Assembly (NCBI GenBank): GCA_037576215.1
Contig: JBANDB010000005.1
Coordinates: 1,674,001-1,738,000, forward strand
DNA: 64,000 bases
Direction of reading: 5' to 3'
From: Armillaria gallica
Lineage: Eukaryota > Basidiomycota > Agaricomycetes > Agaricales > Physalacriaceae
Below the pieces are notes generated by a model. It had not been told where the DNA came from, searched no databases, and worked only from the letters and a program-made list of their open reading frames with translations. Positions 1-11,273 of the stretch are shown one piece after another. How positions within the stretch are numbered: position 1 is the first letter of the stretch; the number at the start of each line of letters is the position of its first letter. A program made the position numbers and the translations under genes.

Positions 1-3000
1 ATGTACGTGCAGACTGTTTGCTACTGAGAATATCCATCTCTCATACCGTACAGATTGTCCACGCGCTTTTGGCTCCAACGCTCCCACCAACTGCTTTTAA
101 GAACTCCTCTGATATGCACGACGACTACAACGAGAAGGATAGCCTGTACTGGCTGTATGTTACTTCAGCTACGGTTCATACAGTACGACGCGAGCGATCC
201 TTGATGGGAGTGACACGAAGTACACCCTTCGGATCGGAACGCGTTGGTGAGTTGATCATCTTTCCCCATTACACACGACTCTCATAATGGGTCAGTTTTC
301 GCTTGTACAATTGGTGTCCTCTTTGGTTTACAGGAGAAATCATAGCCCGGATCTCGATGACGGGCGCCTATAACGATCTCGATAACATTCTCACCTCGCT
401 GTAAGGCTCCCCTCTTTCTCATCAAACGATCCACCGTCGAGCGACGACCAGAAAGGCAAGCTTGAGAATATTCTTTCCCCTTCCATCTATTCACATCACC
501 TAGTAGATTGACGATTTTTGGAAGAATCATCAAGTGTCCGCGCCAAGGCAGGTGACGCGAGGAGTGAACTCTGCTCAAAGGTGGAAGGGGTTTGCTCCTG
601 TTTATCATCTCTGTCGTCCCATCCAAGGTCAGCGTGCCTCCGATACCGCTCCCCCCGACCTTCTTTTCATCGCTCGTGGTGCTAGTTCCATCATCAAACA
701 AAGGGTCACACGAATGCTCTTCATGAAAGCCTCGGTTCCACAACACTCTGATTCGCCACGACGCGCGGCTAATCTTTCCGGTATTCTGGGCGCACCCCAA
801 AGAACGAGTGATTGGTGGAGGATCCTCGCTTTGGTTCGCTTTTAGCACATCTGTCTTTAGCCTTGTGATCAGTGAACCATAATGAACTGACTGGGCGCTT
901 CTTCAGCACGAGGTCTCCATTCGTATGGAAACGTTTGTGATGAACGAACAAAGGAGGAGGCAATGTCATAAATTGGTGGTTGCGATGTCACTTATACATA
1001 TCGCTGTCGACATGCTCTTCCTCTCTCTAATCTCGAATTTGCGGGACTTCACTCTTCCACCGAGGACAAACTTCCTGGCCTGACAGCCTTTTTCTTTCAC
1101 AAGGATACTGAGCTCTGTTGCCACCGTTCAAGCAAGAGTGGTGCAGATGGATCGTCGGTATTATTCCTCAGAAGTGCACTTTTGTGCGGAAGATGGGCGA
1201 CACCCTTTGCTGCCGGAGGCCGAGGGGTTAGCCATTTCCGTTTGATATGCATTGGTCATCGGAGCGCTCCCACATAATGTCGTGTGCCTGGGTGTTGAAA
1301 GAAGCGTATCTCTCTCGAGTCAAGTTACGAGAAGGCGCATCCTCCATGGTACACAGCTCTCTTCGAACCCAGCAATGTCCGTCGCTGATGTCATCCCAGG
1401 TGCTGGGGGACTTCTTTGCCGACAAATCCAGTTTGGATTATGACCGTCATAGCCGACATTCCCTGTGACTTCCCTCCTGTCAAACCACCGGTCCATGACA
1501 TTGGGCATCTGAATCCCTTTGAAGACAACTGATACGAAGTCGTTCAAACGACCATGTCGGCTATTGCGGGGTAATAGCGGAGAGCATACAAACACGCGCG
1601 CATTGAAGGCATGATGGAGAGGAACTCGGTCCTTGGCGATGCGTAGAGAGGAATCGGACCGTACCATCAAAGTATGTCTCACCACCATCCCCGAGTCTGT
1701 CTACGTCCTGATGGGTGCCGCCTCGATAGAAATTAATGGTACAGTGTATGATAACTGCACCATGGTCTTCACACTGCACGCGTGGCCTTCACTATCCCTT
1801 CAGTCGTCTATTTCAAATCGTGTCTTCCTTTGAAGCCGCGGGACTCGTCGACCAATGCTTCACTCTTGTCCTTGTGACAACCAGTGCTTCCACATAGAGA
1901 ATCCAGTTAGAGTTGGATACCTGCAAATCATTGAGCTCTCGGGACACCCATCCCGTGACGATAGGCTCATCTAGTCCTTCACCTCAACCTCCTACGTTCG
2001 AGGACTGGTGAAGGTTTGGGGTTCTGTGGATACTCATGTTGATTAATGCGGTCGTCATCAAACTCTGGCTCGAGGGTGGGGAGCTTGCTCCGTCGCTCTT
2101 GTGGGGCCCCTTGGCTAGGTGCTTGCGAATGTACGATCAAGTGGAAGGAGAACTGACGGCGAGGACGCTAGTTCGCGAGAAGGGCAGGAATTCCTGTCTA
2201 GCAAGCCCCCTCGAACGCACAATCTCCGTGTGGACCTCAGAACCTGTTGCAAGTGGAGAGCCCTGGGCTAACTGGCATTTAAACTGGTTAGTACTATTAC
2301 CGTCCTATCAGCGCCTTTCTAACCCGTCCAACGGAAGCACCAACGATTCACGCTCCCTGGAGATCGGATTCGAAGCCCACACTTCTCGTTTGGATGCGCA
2401 TACTATCGTAACGTGAGGCAGCCAATGCCCTTCGTTCAGGAACCAACTGAATATGCCAAGACACTGATTTTTCCAAGCCCTCTGTCAGCGGTACCCCTGC
2501 CACGGGAAACTATGATAAGGACTCAGGAAGTGCTGATGAATAGGTTGGGCGTCTAGTAGCAGACATGAGGCCTTCGTATTTTCTTCAAGCTGACAGAAGC
2601 TATGAGTGTGAGTAATCGCTAGATCGATGAACGGCATTGTAGGCTTGGTAACAATAACACCGAATTTGTCGGACTATGCACCCTGTAGAGGAGTATAATA
2701 TCGTCAAGGGCTGCAGCTTTGCCCAATTCCAAGTCTTCCTCGCGCTCCGTCATGTTCAAGAAATCGTTTATCTCCGGCATCACACTGGAATCTGCTGGGC
2801 TCATTGCCCTAGCAGATCTCCCCACCGTCGCAGTGAGGACAGCTTTGATGGGGATGGCATCCTGGCTTGACATCCTTGTCCTTTCCCCAGGGATGCATCG
2901 GTAGCAATCCGCCGCCGAGATCAATTGTGGCGAATTCCCAAAAACCAGCTCATTGATTAACGGATCCGTCTTCTGTGTGGAGAACCCTGCCACTGTCAGC

Positions 3001-3450
3001 TACCTCCAACGCATTGGCCATACCGGATACCTCGTCACCGCTGTTGTCGAGCGAAAACAGAACTCCAAGGACTCACAAAACCCTTATTTCGATCTATCCC
3101 CTCCATAATATCACACGTTCTACACTGCCAGAGTTTCCGTGGCTCTGCTATATCTTTTATATCCGATATTGACCATCATCGTCTTCGCACTCGTGGGCTC
3201 CATCAAGGATTGGTGGGCGCTAGCAGTCTTGGGGATGCTTGTTCTATCTAGAACAATCAACGTGTTCGTCATAAAGCGGAGAGCTTCAGATTCGAGTGTT
3301 TGGGAGGGGGCAGAAGAGGAGGAGACCTTCCGATTGCTTTGAGTCAGGATCGCTGGATTCATTTGCAGGGAGACATATCTGATGTAAAGCGGGTGACGGC
3401 AGGCCAGTGGCTGTGGGACGAGGATCGAGTGGATCGACATGTTTGTTGAC
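1..3450 (+). repeat. Paralogous block A (decayed partner of 11274-14760)
   Basis: This block aligns by eye in several stretches with the block starting at 11274. Bases 1-260 match 11274-11560 (both contain CTCTCATACCGTACAGA). Bases 850-1100 match 11680-11790 (shared TTCTTT.ACAAGGATACTG). Bases 1250-1650 match 12029-12380, and 2752-3440 match the 333-aa gene from 14048. A segment at 350-600 instead matches 12640-12860, so its order differs between the blocks. Apart from the membrane-gene copy no continuous reading frame is visible at 1-2700; the many short open frames on both strands look like chance or broken exons. I infer an old segmental duplication followed by decay and rearrangement. Confidence 0.6.
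2752..3440 (+). pseudogene. Broken N-terminal two thirds of the 333-aa membrane protein family
   Basis: The translation from the ATG at 2752 (MFKKSFISGITLESAGLIAL) parallels the start of the intact paralogue at 14048 (MFSKASISGHHTALEAAGLV). The frame is cut by TAG at 2902-2904, where the paralogue has CAG, a single C-to-T change. Similarity resumes downstream: residues around SYLQRIGHTGYLVTA, then a hydrophobic stretch LLYLLYPILTIIVFALVGSI with IKDWW and VIKRR, in a shifted frame from 3139. It stops near 3440 just after the SQDR.. segment. The missing C-terminal part appears at 8160-8432, so the gene was probably split by insertion or rearrangement. The family function is unknown. Confidence 0.75.
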
Positions 3451-3604
3451 TCTTTGAGGGACCCCAAACATCCGGCTTTTTGTGGTCAACTCTATGTCTC
3501 GAGTCTTGCGATTATTGCTGCCTCGGAGGTTCTTCAAACCCTTAGGGCATCCCGACATGACCTGTGGGACTCCATGAATCGTTTCCTTACCGTCGCACGC
3601 ACAC

Positions 3605-4866
3605 ATGAAGAGGCTGTCAGCCTTTCTATCAATAGAGACGTGCAAGTGCACTTTGAAAAGCAAGCAATTTATCTTGGCCCATTCCGTTTGTCCCAACCGG
3701 TTTACCTCCGACCCGGCGGCACGAGGGAAGATGGAGGAAGTTCTGCGTACAATGGTCGGTATTCTATGCCACACCTTCCTTACGCCTGGCGGTGTACAAC
3801 CATTGGATGTACCATATCTCAAACGCTTACCACGACAAGCACAAAAGCTCGAGCACAAAGGTCGCAATGTTCTTTGGCCCGTCAAGCCATCGGATTATTT
3901 CGTCGAAGGTGCGGGTACCACTGTAGGGATGACCTGGCGGTGGTTTTATATCTCTCGCGTTCCTACTGTTATCAGCTAGCTCAACATGCTTTGCTTGACG
4001 GCCGAAAGTACATTCATTCCCCACTTCTTCGAGATGCCTGACTTTCCCGGCCAGTTCATCGCTGTTTTTGACGAACATCTGACCGAGCTTGGGGCTGGCC
4101 GATATGGGAACGATTGTATATCGTCCTTGCAGAGTTTGAGTGATCTACTGAAGCAGACGATGCTCATGATGAAGGAGAGTGACACTCCTGTGCAGAAGGA
4201 AGACGTCCCGCGCATCCTGTGTTTCTGGATGCCGCACGCTGGTAAAATCGTGGAACTACTTAGCAAAGCCCTTCGTATTGAACAGCAAACGCGCAATCGG
4301 GAGCTTAGAAGCACTATCAAGGAGCTGCATCTCCAGGACACTGCTGCTGTTCTCATGCGGATGTTCTCCTTGCCTGAAGATGCCAAAAATATCACTCTCT
4401 GATCCTCACCACGCTGAGAAGACAACGGGATCATGTTCCCGTCTCTCTCGAGCGATCTCCTCTCGCTTCCGCATATGATGCCGTACGGACAACCTCGGTC
4501 AGGGGTAGATGCCACGCTGTAGGGTGCTCACAGACGGTGTCGAGCAAGGGACAAAAGCTTCAATATTGCAGCGGATGTCGTAGGGTGCTGTACTGTTCCC
4601 CGGAATGCCAGAAGAGCGCATGGAAGTACGGCCCTGCCCCACACAAGGCTGTTTGTCGAAAACTCAGAAAATTCTGCGAAGTCTTGAAGCTTCCAGCGAA
4701 TCCTGAGCATGTCGAGGACTCAGTGGTGGATAAGTGGTGCAAGACGATGGGTATCTCTCTGGATGATGTCGTTATCATCAAGTTGCATTTTCAAGACCTG
4801 GCATTCTCAGACGAGAAATCGAACAGCGTTTATTGTGATTTGAATGCAATGCACTCCAGCTGTTAG
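3605..4866 (+). pseudogene. MYND-type zinc-finger protein, decayed
   Basis: A reading frame runs from 3605 to 4402 with one internal TAG (3977-3979), and a second frame open from 4378 to 4866 continues it. A one-base indel near 4385-4402 or an unrecognised intron would join them. The second frame carries a MYND finger: C-x4-C in RCHAVGCSQ, then YCSGC, YCSPECQ, a tryptophan and HKAVC, encoded about 4507-4668. MYND fingers bind zinc and mediate protein contacts. Large agaricomycete families combine a helical N-terminal part with a C-terminal finger, which fits the helix-rich sequence before it. It lies between the two halves of a broken membrane gene. It may be a pseudogene or a gene with introns I could not place. 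Confidence 0.55.
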
Positions 4867-5255
4867 GCTGTTAGTCACTAGGTAGACAAACTCACGAAGA
4901 GCTTTCCCTGCCTGTGCGCTGTATTTATACTATTTACTTCCTAATATATTCTCTTTCTACCCATTTCCTCCGGATTCTGCCTTACTAAGCATGCCGAGAC
5001 ATGCCGTATCACCGGAATATCACAACAGCGTTTGAACTGGGCCATGGAAGTAATACAGGTAGTGTCAACCCCTCAGATGTTCGGCACTTTCAAAATCTAA
5101 TGAGACTCCTTGAATTGCATTGATTCTACCACATGATGACTCTGAAAATAAACCCTGATTGACGACGGCTGACATAGAAGCTCTACAGCCTGATAGCACT
5201 AGCTGTTATCGGCCGTGACAAGAATTCACGTAACAAATTCAATGAGATATGACTG
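4867..5255. other. Intergenic stretch without a recognised gene
   Basis: No open frame of useful length or familiar motif is seen between the MYND-like frame and the hairpin element. The sequence is moderately AT-rich around 4920-4970 and could hold the 3' end of the MYND-like transcript. Confidence 0.5.
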
Positions 5256-5442
5256 TCACTCCTGTGACTTGCCGGTAATATCCGGGGGTTAGATAATCTG
5301 TAGTAATTTTACCTGTATTTGTCCCAAAAACACGGCATGTATTTTCTGATGCGTTTTCTCGTGCGTGTTTTTGGGACAAATACAGGTAAAATTACTACAA
5401 AGTATTTAACCCCTGGATATCACCGGTCAGTCACAGGAGTGA
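5256..5442. mobile_element. 187-bp fold-back (MITE-like) hairpin element
   Basis: The two halves are inverted copies. The inner 35 bp, 5300-5334 and 5364-5398, are perfect reverse complements (GTAGTAATTTTACCTG ... CAGGTAAAATTACTAC), separated by a 29-base loop. The outer parts, 5256-5299 and 5399-5442, pair imperfectly, and the ends TCACTCCTGTGAC and GTCACAGGAGTGA are perfect complements. No coding capacity is seen. I did not find a clear target-site duplication, so the transposon superfamily cannot be named. It could be a MITE or a non-mobile palindrome; the abrupt loss of pairing outside 5256/5442 supports an element. Confidence 0.75.
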
Positions 5443-5892
5443 TGTTGTCCTTTGGTTCTTTACAACGTCGAGCTGTGCGTTCCTCGCTGCCGTTGCCGCC
5501 GAGCGCAACGAGTACTTCGGCCCGCTATCACACTCCGTGGCATTGTCGTAACGCCTTAGCTCTCTTGTTCACTTCCAGAAGATAGATGAGATCGCATGGA
5601 TGGGTGCAGGCATTTCGCACTACTTTGGGAGTGGGCGGAGATTACCTCATCCTCAACACCAAAGGTGTATTGCTGTTGCAAGCAGCTGTAAGGGATTCGT
5701 TGATCAAGCTGTGCGGGATTCTTTGATCAACCGAGGTCGATGGGAAACTCACCCCGCATTTGAGCTTAAGAAGCTTGGCACTATAAGTGCTGTATGATTT
5801 AGTTTGCACTGCAATTTGAATCATTGAAAGCTAGTATATAGTATACTTGGAGTCATGTCTGCGCACTCTGACCTTTGTCTCTGCTTTCATCG

Positions 5893-5944
5893 GTAAGCTC
5901 CCTTGGTTTTGCTTCACGAATGCTTCCAACATTCTTTTCCTCAG
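5893..5944 (+). other. Probable 5'-UTR intron of the 602-aa gene
   Basis: The sequence starts GTAAGC and ends TCCTCAG, four bases before the chosen ATG at 5948. An upstream ATG at 5855 would meet an in-frame stop after splicing, so a leader intron is more likely than a coding one. Confidence 0.45.
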
Positions 5945-5947
5945 GAA

Positions 5948-7809
5948 ATGACCATATTCTATTTTCGTTGTCTCCTTCTCCTATCGATGGCACAGACTAG
6001 AGCGGCACAGGATAATGACCAGTGCTCGAATGAATCGAGCAACAGGACTACCTGGGGCATCATTTGGAGTTGCCTTGCTACTATATTCGCTTGCACCTGG
6101 CTTGCCGTGCACCCCAACATTCCCAGCCGCCACATGAGGGAGAAGGGCCGCCTATTCCTTTGCCTGCACCGCGTTAAGCACATGTTACTGGCTATCATTT
6201 GCCCGGAGGTTGTAATCATATGGGCGTTCAGGCAACGACTCGTTGCATCGGCACTATCTAAACGTCTGTCACGTCCTTCAATTCTGTTTTCACAATTCGG
6301 ACTGAACCATCCTCAGACTTGAAGCTGTCAATGGCACACGGATTTTTTATCAGCATGGGCGGATTTATAGGGAAAAATGAACATCCAATCACTGCCGCCG
6401 ATTTCTTTTACATTGACACCTTTGCCACTGCACGCAGTGCGATAGAAATACGCTCTGGTGTGGACATATCGCCCATCTTGAGCGTTACAAAGGACGAGCT
6501 GATGGACAGGAGCAAAGGAGACGCGCTTTCAAAAAGCTTTTCTCTCCTTCAAACTACTTGGTTTGTGGTTCAATATTTTTCCCGAGTAACCCTCTCTCTT
6601 CCGACGGCCCCGCTGGAAACTGCCACGCTAGCCTTCGCCCTTCTGAATTTCTGTAACTATATTCTATGGTGGCACAAGCCTCTGGATGTCCAATATCCTC
6701 TAAATGTCTCCACCATCGACGCTATGATGGGCCCGAGGTCCAAAGCCTGGTCCGAATCGTCAGAGCCCACGAGTTGGCGGAGTGAAGCGCTTGGACCTGA
6801 AACCTCCGTTACCAGTGCTGCGGAGTCGAAGTACAATCCCTCAGGTTATGAATATACAGCCTCGGGAAAAAGCTCTTCATCGCTCCGCTTACCAGCACAC
6901 AACAGTACCACCCGTGTACTCACAACCAACCATTCCGATCTCCGCACATCTCCCAGTTCCAAACACCAACTTTCTGTCGACTACGTTAAAAATCATGCAT
7001 CAGAGTCGGTTTGTTCCCGTGAATGCCTGGAGTGCGACATATCTAATCCCGTAGCCATGTCTATCAATGATCGGCGAATTTTCTACCAAGACACTGGTTT
7101 GATAATTGATGGGTTATCCCTTTGTCGCGGCTCGGATGAGTGGTCGGTCATTCACACCTCTACAGATAGTATTGATATCCTTCCCATCATTGCCATTGTC
7201 TCCCCTCATGCTGTGGCTAGTACAGGGAGGACCCTAGTCACAAAATTTGGAAAGCCCCAACGGCAATATCGGCTCGGGTTCCACAAATACCTCTTCATAT
7301 TGATACCAGCTCTCTGTATCAGGGTTTGGAGATGGTACCGTGGAATTTTTAGCAAATTAGCACTATCAGGAACAGGTAAGACAGATATCACAAATGCGAC
7401 TCTGCCGATGCTATGGGCCGGGCAGATGACTTGGAGCCAAAGTAGTTATGCTGCATATTTTGGAGCATGCTTTGGAGCACTCTTTGGTGGGGTCCATTGT
7501 ATTGAATGGACATCTTCAGGTTTCTTTGAATCATCTTTGGAACACCTTCTGTGGAAAATTTCATCCTTATTGGTTGCTATTGTACCTGTCATCTTGGCTT
7601 TTGAAGTTTTCTCTTTGTCTTCTATGGTTAGAAACAGAAAGTATATCAGATGGATATTTCGGTGCTTTAGGATTGCTCCTTGGGTTCTAATGTTCATTTA
7701 TATATGGGCCAGAGTTTACTTACTAGTAGATATGTTTCTTTCTCTCAGGTCTGTTCCACCAGGGGCATTAGAGGAGATCGATTGGACGAGATACATTCCT
7801 CATATATAA
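5948..7809 (+). CDS. Multi-pass membrane protein of unknown function, 602 aa (one intron)
   Basis: The coding sequence is join(5948..6263, 6317..7809). The 53-base intron 6264-6316 starts GTCTGT, has CTGAAC before the acceptor and ends CTCAG. Splicing joins two frames in phase 1 and restores the motif SKHLKLSMAHGFFISMGGF. The product has an N-terminal hydrophobic segment likely to be a signal peptide (MTIFYFRCLLLLSMAQ), then TTWGIIWSC and WLAVHPNIP, a second hydrophobic run, the DRSKGDALSK segment, and four to five further membrane segments towards the end. The C-terminus reads LRSVPPGALEEIDWTRYIPHI with no more than the usual family divergence. This architecture is common among uncharacterised agaricomycete membrane proteins. 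The Ser-rich loop, about residues 240-380, is the variable part. No stop or frameshift interrupts it. Function and substrate are unknown. Confidence 0.85.
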
Positions 7810-8159
7810 GTAGTACCTATCAGATACCCAGAAATTTGGACTTTACTCTGTATGCAGATCTTCAGCTTTTGCCCGAGTCGCAGTGCTCAGATCTTTATGC
7901 TACTTCGATTCTCAACGGCATGCCAATGCGTCGAAAAATTGAGCGGGAATTTGTCTGGCTTCTTCATGATCTTACGAGCGCAGCAGAACAGGCGTTCATT
8001 GCCATTTTCGGACAGACTCTGGAATGCAGACACCAGGGTCAAACGGCGTGAGACACGCAGAGTACTTATTCGACATTTGGCTTGCAATCTGTAGAGGAAC
8101 GAGAGATTCACGTATCTTCGTACTCCGACCTACCCCTTTGCTCACGCAATATCAATATT

Positions 8160-8432
8160 GCCTCGGACCGAGCCTGGCCGTAGGGCTGTTGGTATACGCA
8201 GCCGCTGCCCTTGCCGGTAATGCGTCCACCATTGGGAGCTTGCTCGTTGCATGTTTGCTACTTTGCTCTGTCGCTCTCTTGGCCCTCTGTAATTCCTTCA
8301 CGCACTGTCTGCAGATGTACGATTGCATCGTTCAGGAGGGTAAAACGCCGAGGAAGGAGGTTGGAAATGGTCAAAGCACTCGTTGAAGAGGTTAAAAAGG
8401 GCGAGAAGCAAGAATGCGACTCGGGTGCATAG
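8160..8432 (+). pseudogene. Detached C-terminal fragment of the 333-aa membrane protein family
   Basis: The translation LLVYAAAALAGNASTIGSLL followed by LCNSFTHCLQMYDC matches the last hydrophobic segment of the paralogue at 14048-15049. A frameshift near 8345 moves the match to a second frame (RRLEMVKALVEEV). Similarity begins near 8160 at about the point where the block A copy stops (3440). Fragments 2752-3440 and 8160-8432 can therefore be read as one ancestral gene separated by about 4.7 kb that now holds the MYND-like and 602-aa genes. Confidence 0.75.
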
Positions 8433-10268
8433 GCTATTAATATGCAGCTCATTCAGAAGATCGAAGAATTGGATCAAATTCCCCTGCCTCAGAACACGTT
8501 GACGACTGATTATTCCAGAGAACCGAAGCCCTCCGATAGTGTATCTATTTCTACCGCTGACCCGATGTGCTGATTAAGACTTTAACCCTTTGAATGTACT
8601 CCTACCAATTAATCCTTGTACGAACTTTTAACAGTTCTCGATACAAGCATGACTGCTTTCGACATGATAGACCATTTCAAACTGGCGTGAACATAAGTCT
8701 AAAGCGGGGACCATCCAACACCGTACGGCCTATGCTCGTGATTCACGACGAGATAATAGCTGAGGTCATACACAGCGGGAACCGGGCACGCAAACATGGG
8801 AACGGGAACAATGGGACAGGGACAGGGACAGAGAGAGGAGGCGCACGATGAACTAGTTCGAAGAGAAATAACTGGTGTTCCTCCTTCATACAAGTAGAGA
8901 AATCCGGGCGCTACCCATCAACGGATACTCGACTAGTTGCGATCTCCGCCCACTTGAACGATAGCCGGCCACAATATCGCATGCAGGGCAGCTCCTCGCG
9001 TCGAGGTCACTTTCCGAGTCTGGATCGTTTTTGTTTCGACCCGGTCACTCATCCTTCATGAGTGCGAGTACTGGTCGTCCCTCCCGGAAAGTGTAATGTA
9101 AGCAGAAAGCCATGGTGCAGGATCGCAGGTTGTTTAGGGGGGGATGCATAAATGAGCTTGTCGTCACCGCTGAGTGCGACCGATTGCTCTTCCAGATCGC
9201 CACGAATGACTTCCACTCGACCCGTAATCAACAGCAAGTGTCGGGTGTTTTGCATCTCTGTCGGTATGTTTTGAAGTACCATGAAAGCATCTGACTATGA
9301 TCGTTATGCATGGGGAGTGGTGAATGATTTTTAGCACAAAGCTCAGAATTTAGCCAGTGCAGATGATGGTACTTGACAGATAACGATAAGAATATGTACA
9401 TGAATCGGGAAGGGAACTAGTCGTCTCGATGGTGAAAGATCTACGAAGCAGTATGAGGACTTTCATTTCACAGCAAGAACGGAGCAAAGGAAGCGCACCT
9501 TATCCATCACCGTGCCATGAACATCAACCTCGACCGACTTTGAAGCAAGCTACTCTCGCTTCTTGGACTCGGTTTGAAGAACAAGTCATCGATGAAGCCG
9601 CTGCTCTTCCTTTCTGAAGCTTTGCTCGTTCAAAGGGATGCCTTTCCTCAGGCTGCAGACGAAGATCGTCGAATGCAAGACATGACGAGGTTCGGGAGCG
9701 GGGGAGAGCCAGGAGCGAGTGAGATGGACGGTGACGCTCTACTCTACTCGGAGGGTTGACGTGTTCAAGGGCAGGGACGCGTTAGCTAGACGTGCTGCTC
9801 GGACTTGCTCGCTGACGGCCATCGAGTGGCCGGAGTGACTGACAGTAGATGATCTCGACTGTGTCTTGGCTCGGTTCGGGAGTGGAAACCTCTCGTCGAG
9901 CCCTTCCTTAAATGTGCTTCCCCCTGTTTATGCACGACGAGCACCCGAAGGAACTTGAAACGAGGAACGACAATACGCTACACTGCCTTGCCTGGGAAGC
10001 TCAGCCTCGGCATGTCCAGAGACACCGAGCTGGGTATGGCGCAAGATGTGGAGATCGAAGGAAGGGAGTGAGAGTGAGCGGAGGTTATCCATGTGTGCGA
10101 ATACGTGGGATACGAGATAATCCCAAGTCTGTGCCGACGACCATGCAGTGATGCAGAGGGTGTGCGTGAGAGTTGTGAGTTCTCACCGTGTGACGAGGAG
10201 TATCCATAGCGCGTCGGGACTACGAACGAGATCCCCGTATAAGACGATCTGCGCAGCGGAGAGATAAG
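8433..10268. other. Stretch without a recognised gene
   Basis: Short frames exist on both strands but none shows a family motif or good continuity. A purine-rich simple repeat built on GGGAAC and GGGACA units lies at about 8797-8840. The base composition resembles the gene-like left part of the window, so unrecognised exons are possible. Confidence 0.4.
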
Positions 10269-10959
10269 TCACGAATGACATGGACAGTCGGCACCTTGAC
10301 CGGAAGAGATGGGCAGGCGGTAGGCAGAACGGACGTCGTGGATGTCCCAGGGCTCTCGTTTCGGGTCTTCGGCAAGGTAGGCCTCGATTTGGCTCATTGG
10401 AGCACTGGGTTCTTCACCTCGATAATGCGGGGCGGCGGAAAGGAAGGAGCAGAATATCGTCGGCCTGCACGAAGAGGAAGTTGTACGCTCCGACGAGACC
10501 GCGGTTGGAGGACACTTTGCGGTAGTCGACATGTCTCTAGGATAGCAGCCCGTTGATATTGAGCGGCTCTTCATCAACACCCGTGGGGTTCTGAATGTCG
10601 CTTGTGTACACTAGGAGCGTGTACTTGACGTAATCTGTAGTGTTGATACGGAAACGGCGGTCTGCAATGGGAGAGCGGGCAGGAGGGTTTCCCAACCGCC
10701 TTCAATGTGAATGTCGAGCCGCCACTGGAAGAGGAGTTGATAACATTTCTGCGAAAGAAGTTGAATGACATACCCTCATGTCTGCTGGCACGCAGGAGAT
10801 ACCAGGCGAGATCTCCATCGGCGGGTACGTGAGAAGTCCAACAAGAGGGCCTTGTATTCGACTGCTGAAGAGACGTCGAGCATTAGCATTCCAGAAACAG
10901 GGCAGAGTCAATGTACGCACTATGGTCGCTTCGCCTTCCAACCGTTCCAAAGCCTGCAC
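10269..10959 (-). pseudogene. Unidentified coding-like stretch, minus strand
   Basis: Three minus-strand frames follow each other (10959-10702, 10771-10574, 10580-10269) and could be exons or frameshifted pieces of one gene. The first contains GPLVGLLTYPPMEISPGI and the last ends DIHDVRSAYRLPISSG. I do not recognise the family. Plus-strand frames overlap the same stretch, so even the strand is tentative. It is kept as a lead, not a gene call. Confidence 0.25.
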
Positions 10960-11273
10960 CTAACCGTCATGCGATGCAATATCGTGCATTGATAACATGT
11001 GCTTCCCGAGCAGGATGCAAAGAAACCTGAAGCGTTGGAGAAGATTTCCATGGTGAGGAAGCGATGGAAGCATCCAAAAAAGCAGGCTACATCGGACCGA
11101 GCCGGACATTGCCGAAGCTGTCCCGCCTACCCTTCACCTCTCTTCATCGCTTGGATGATATCACGTCTCCCATAACTCTTCGGTCCCGACTTGCCATCAT
11201 ATATAGTCTTTAAACTTTTCGACGCTGTATACGAAGATTTTCAATTGGGCGATCGTCCTTTTTTGTGGACAGA

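Noticed and set aside
282..848. 188-codon minus-strand frame as a gene
   Set aside because: It overlaps sequence shared with block B in the opposite sense and shows no family motif or splice support.
4378..4536. Long in-frame lead-in before the MYND finger as a separate gene
   Set aside because: It continues the helical sequence of the frame ending at 4402; treating it as part of the same decayed gene is simpler.
5855..5892. ATG at 5855 as the start of the 602-aa protein through a spliced first exon
   Set aside because: Joining across the GTAAGC...CTCAG intron puts a TGA in frame two codons later.
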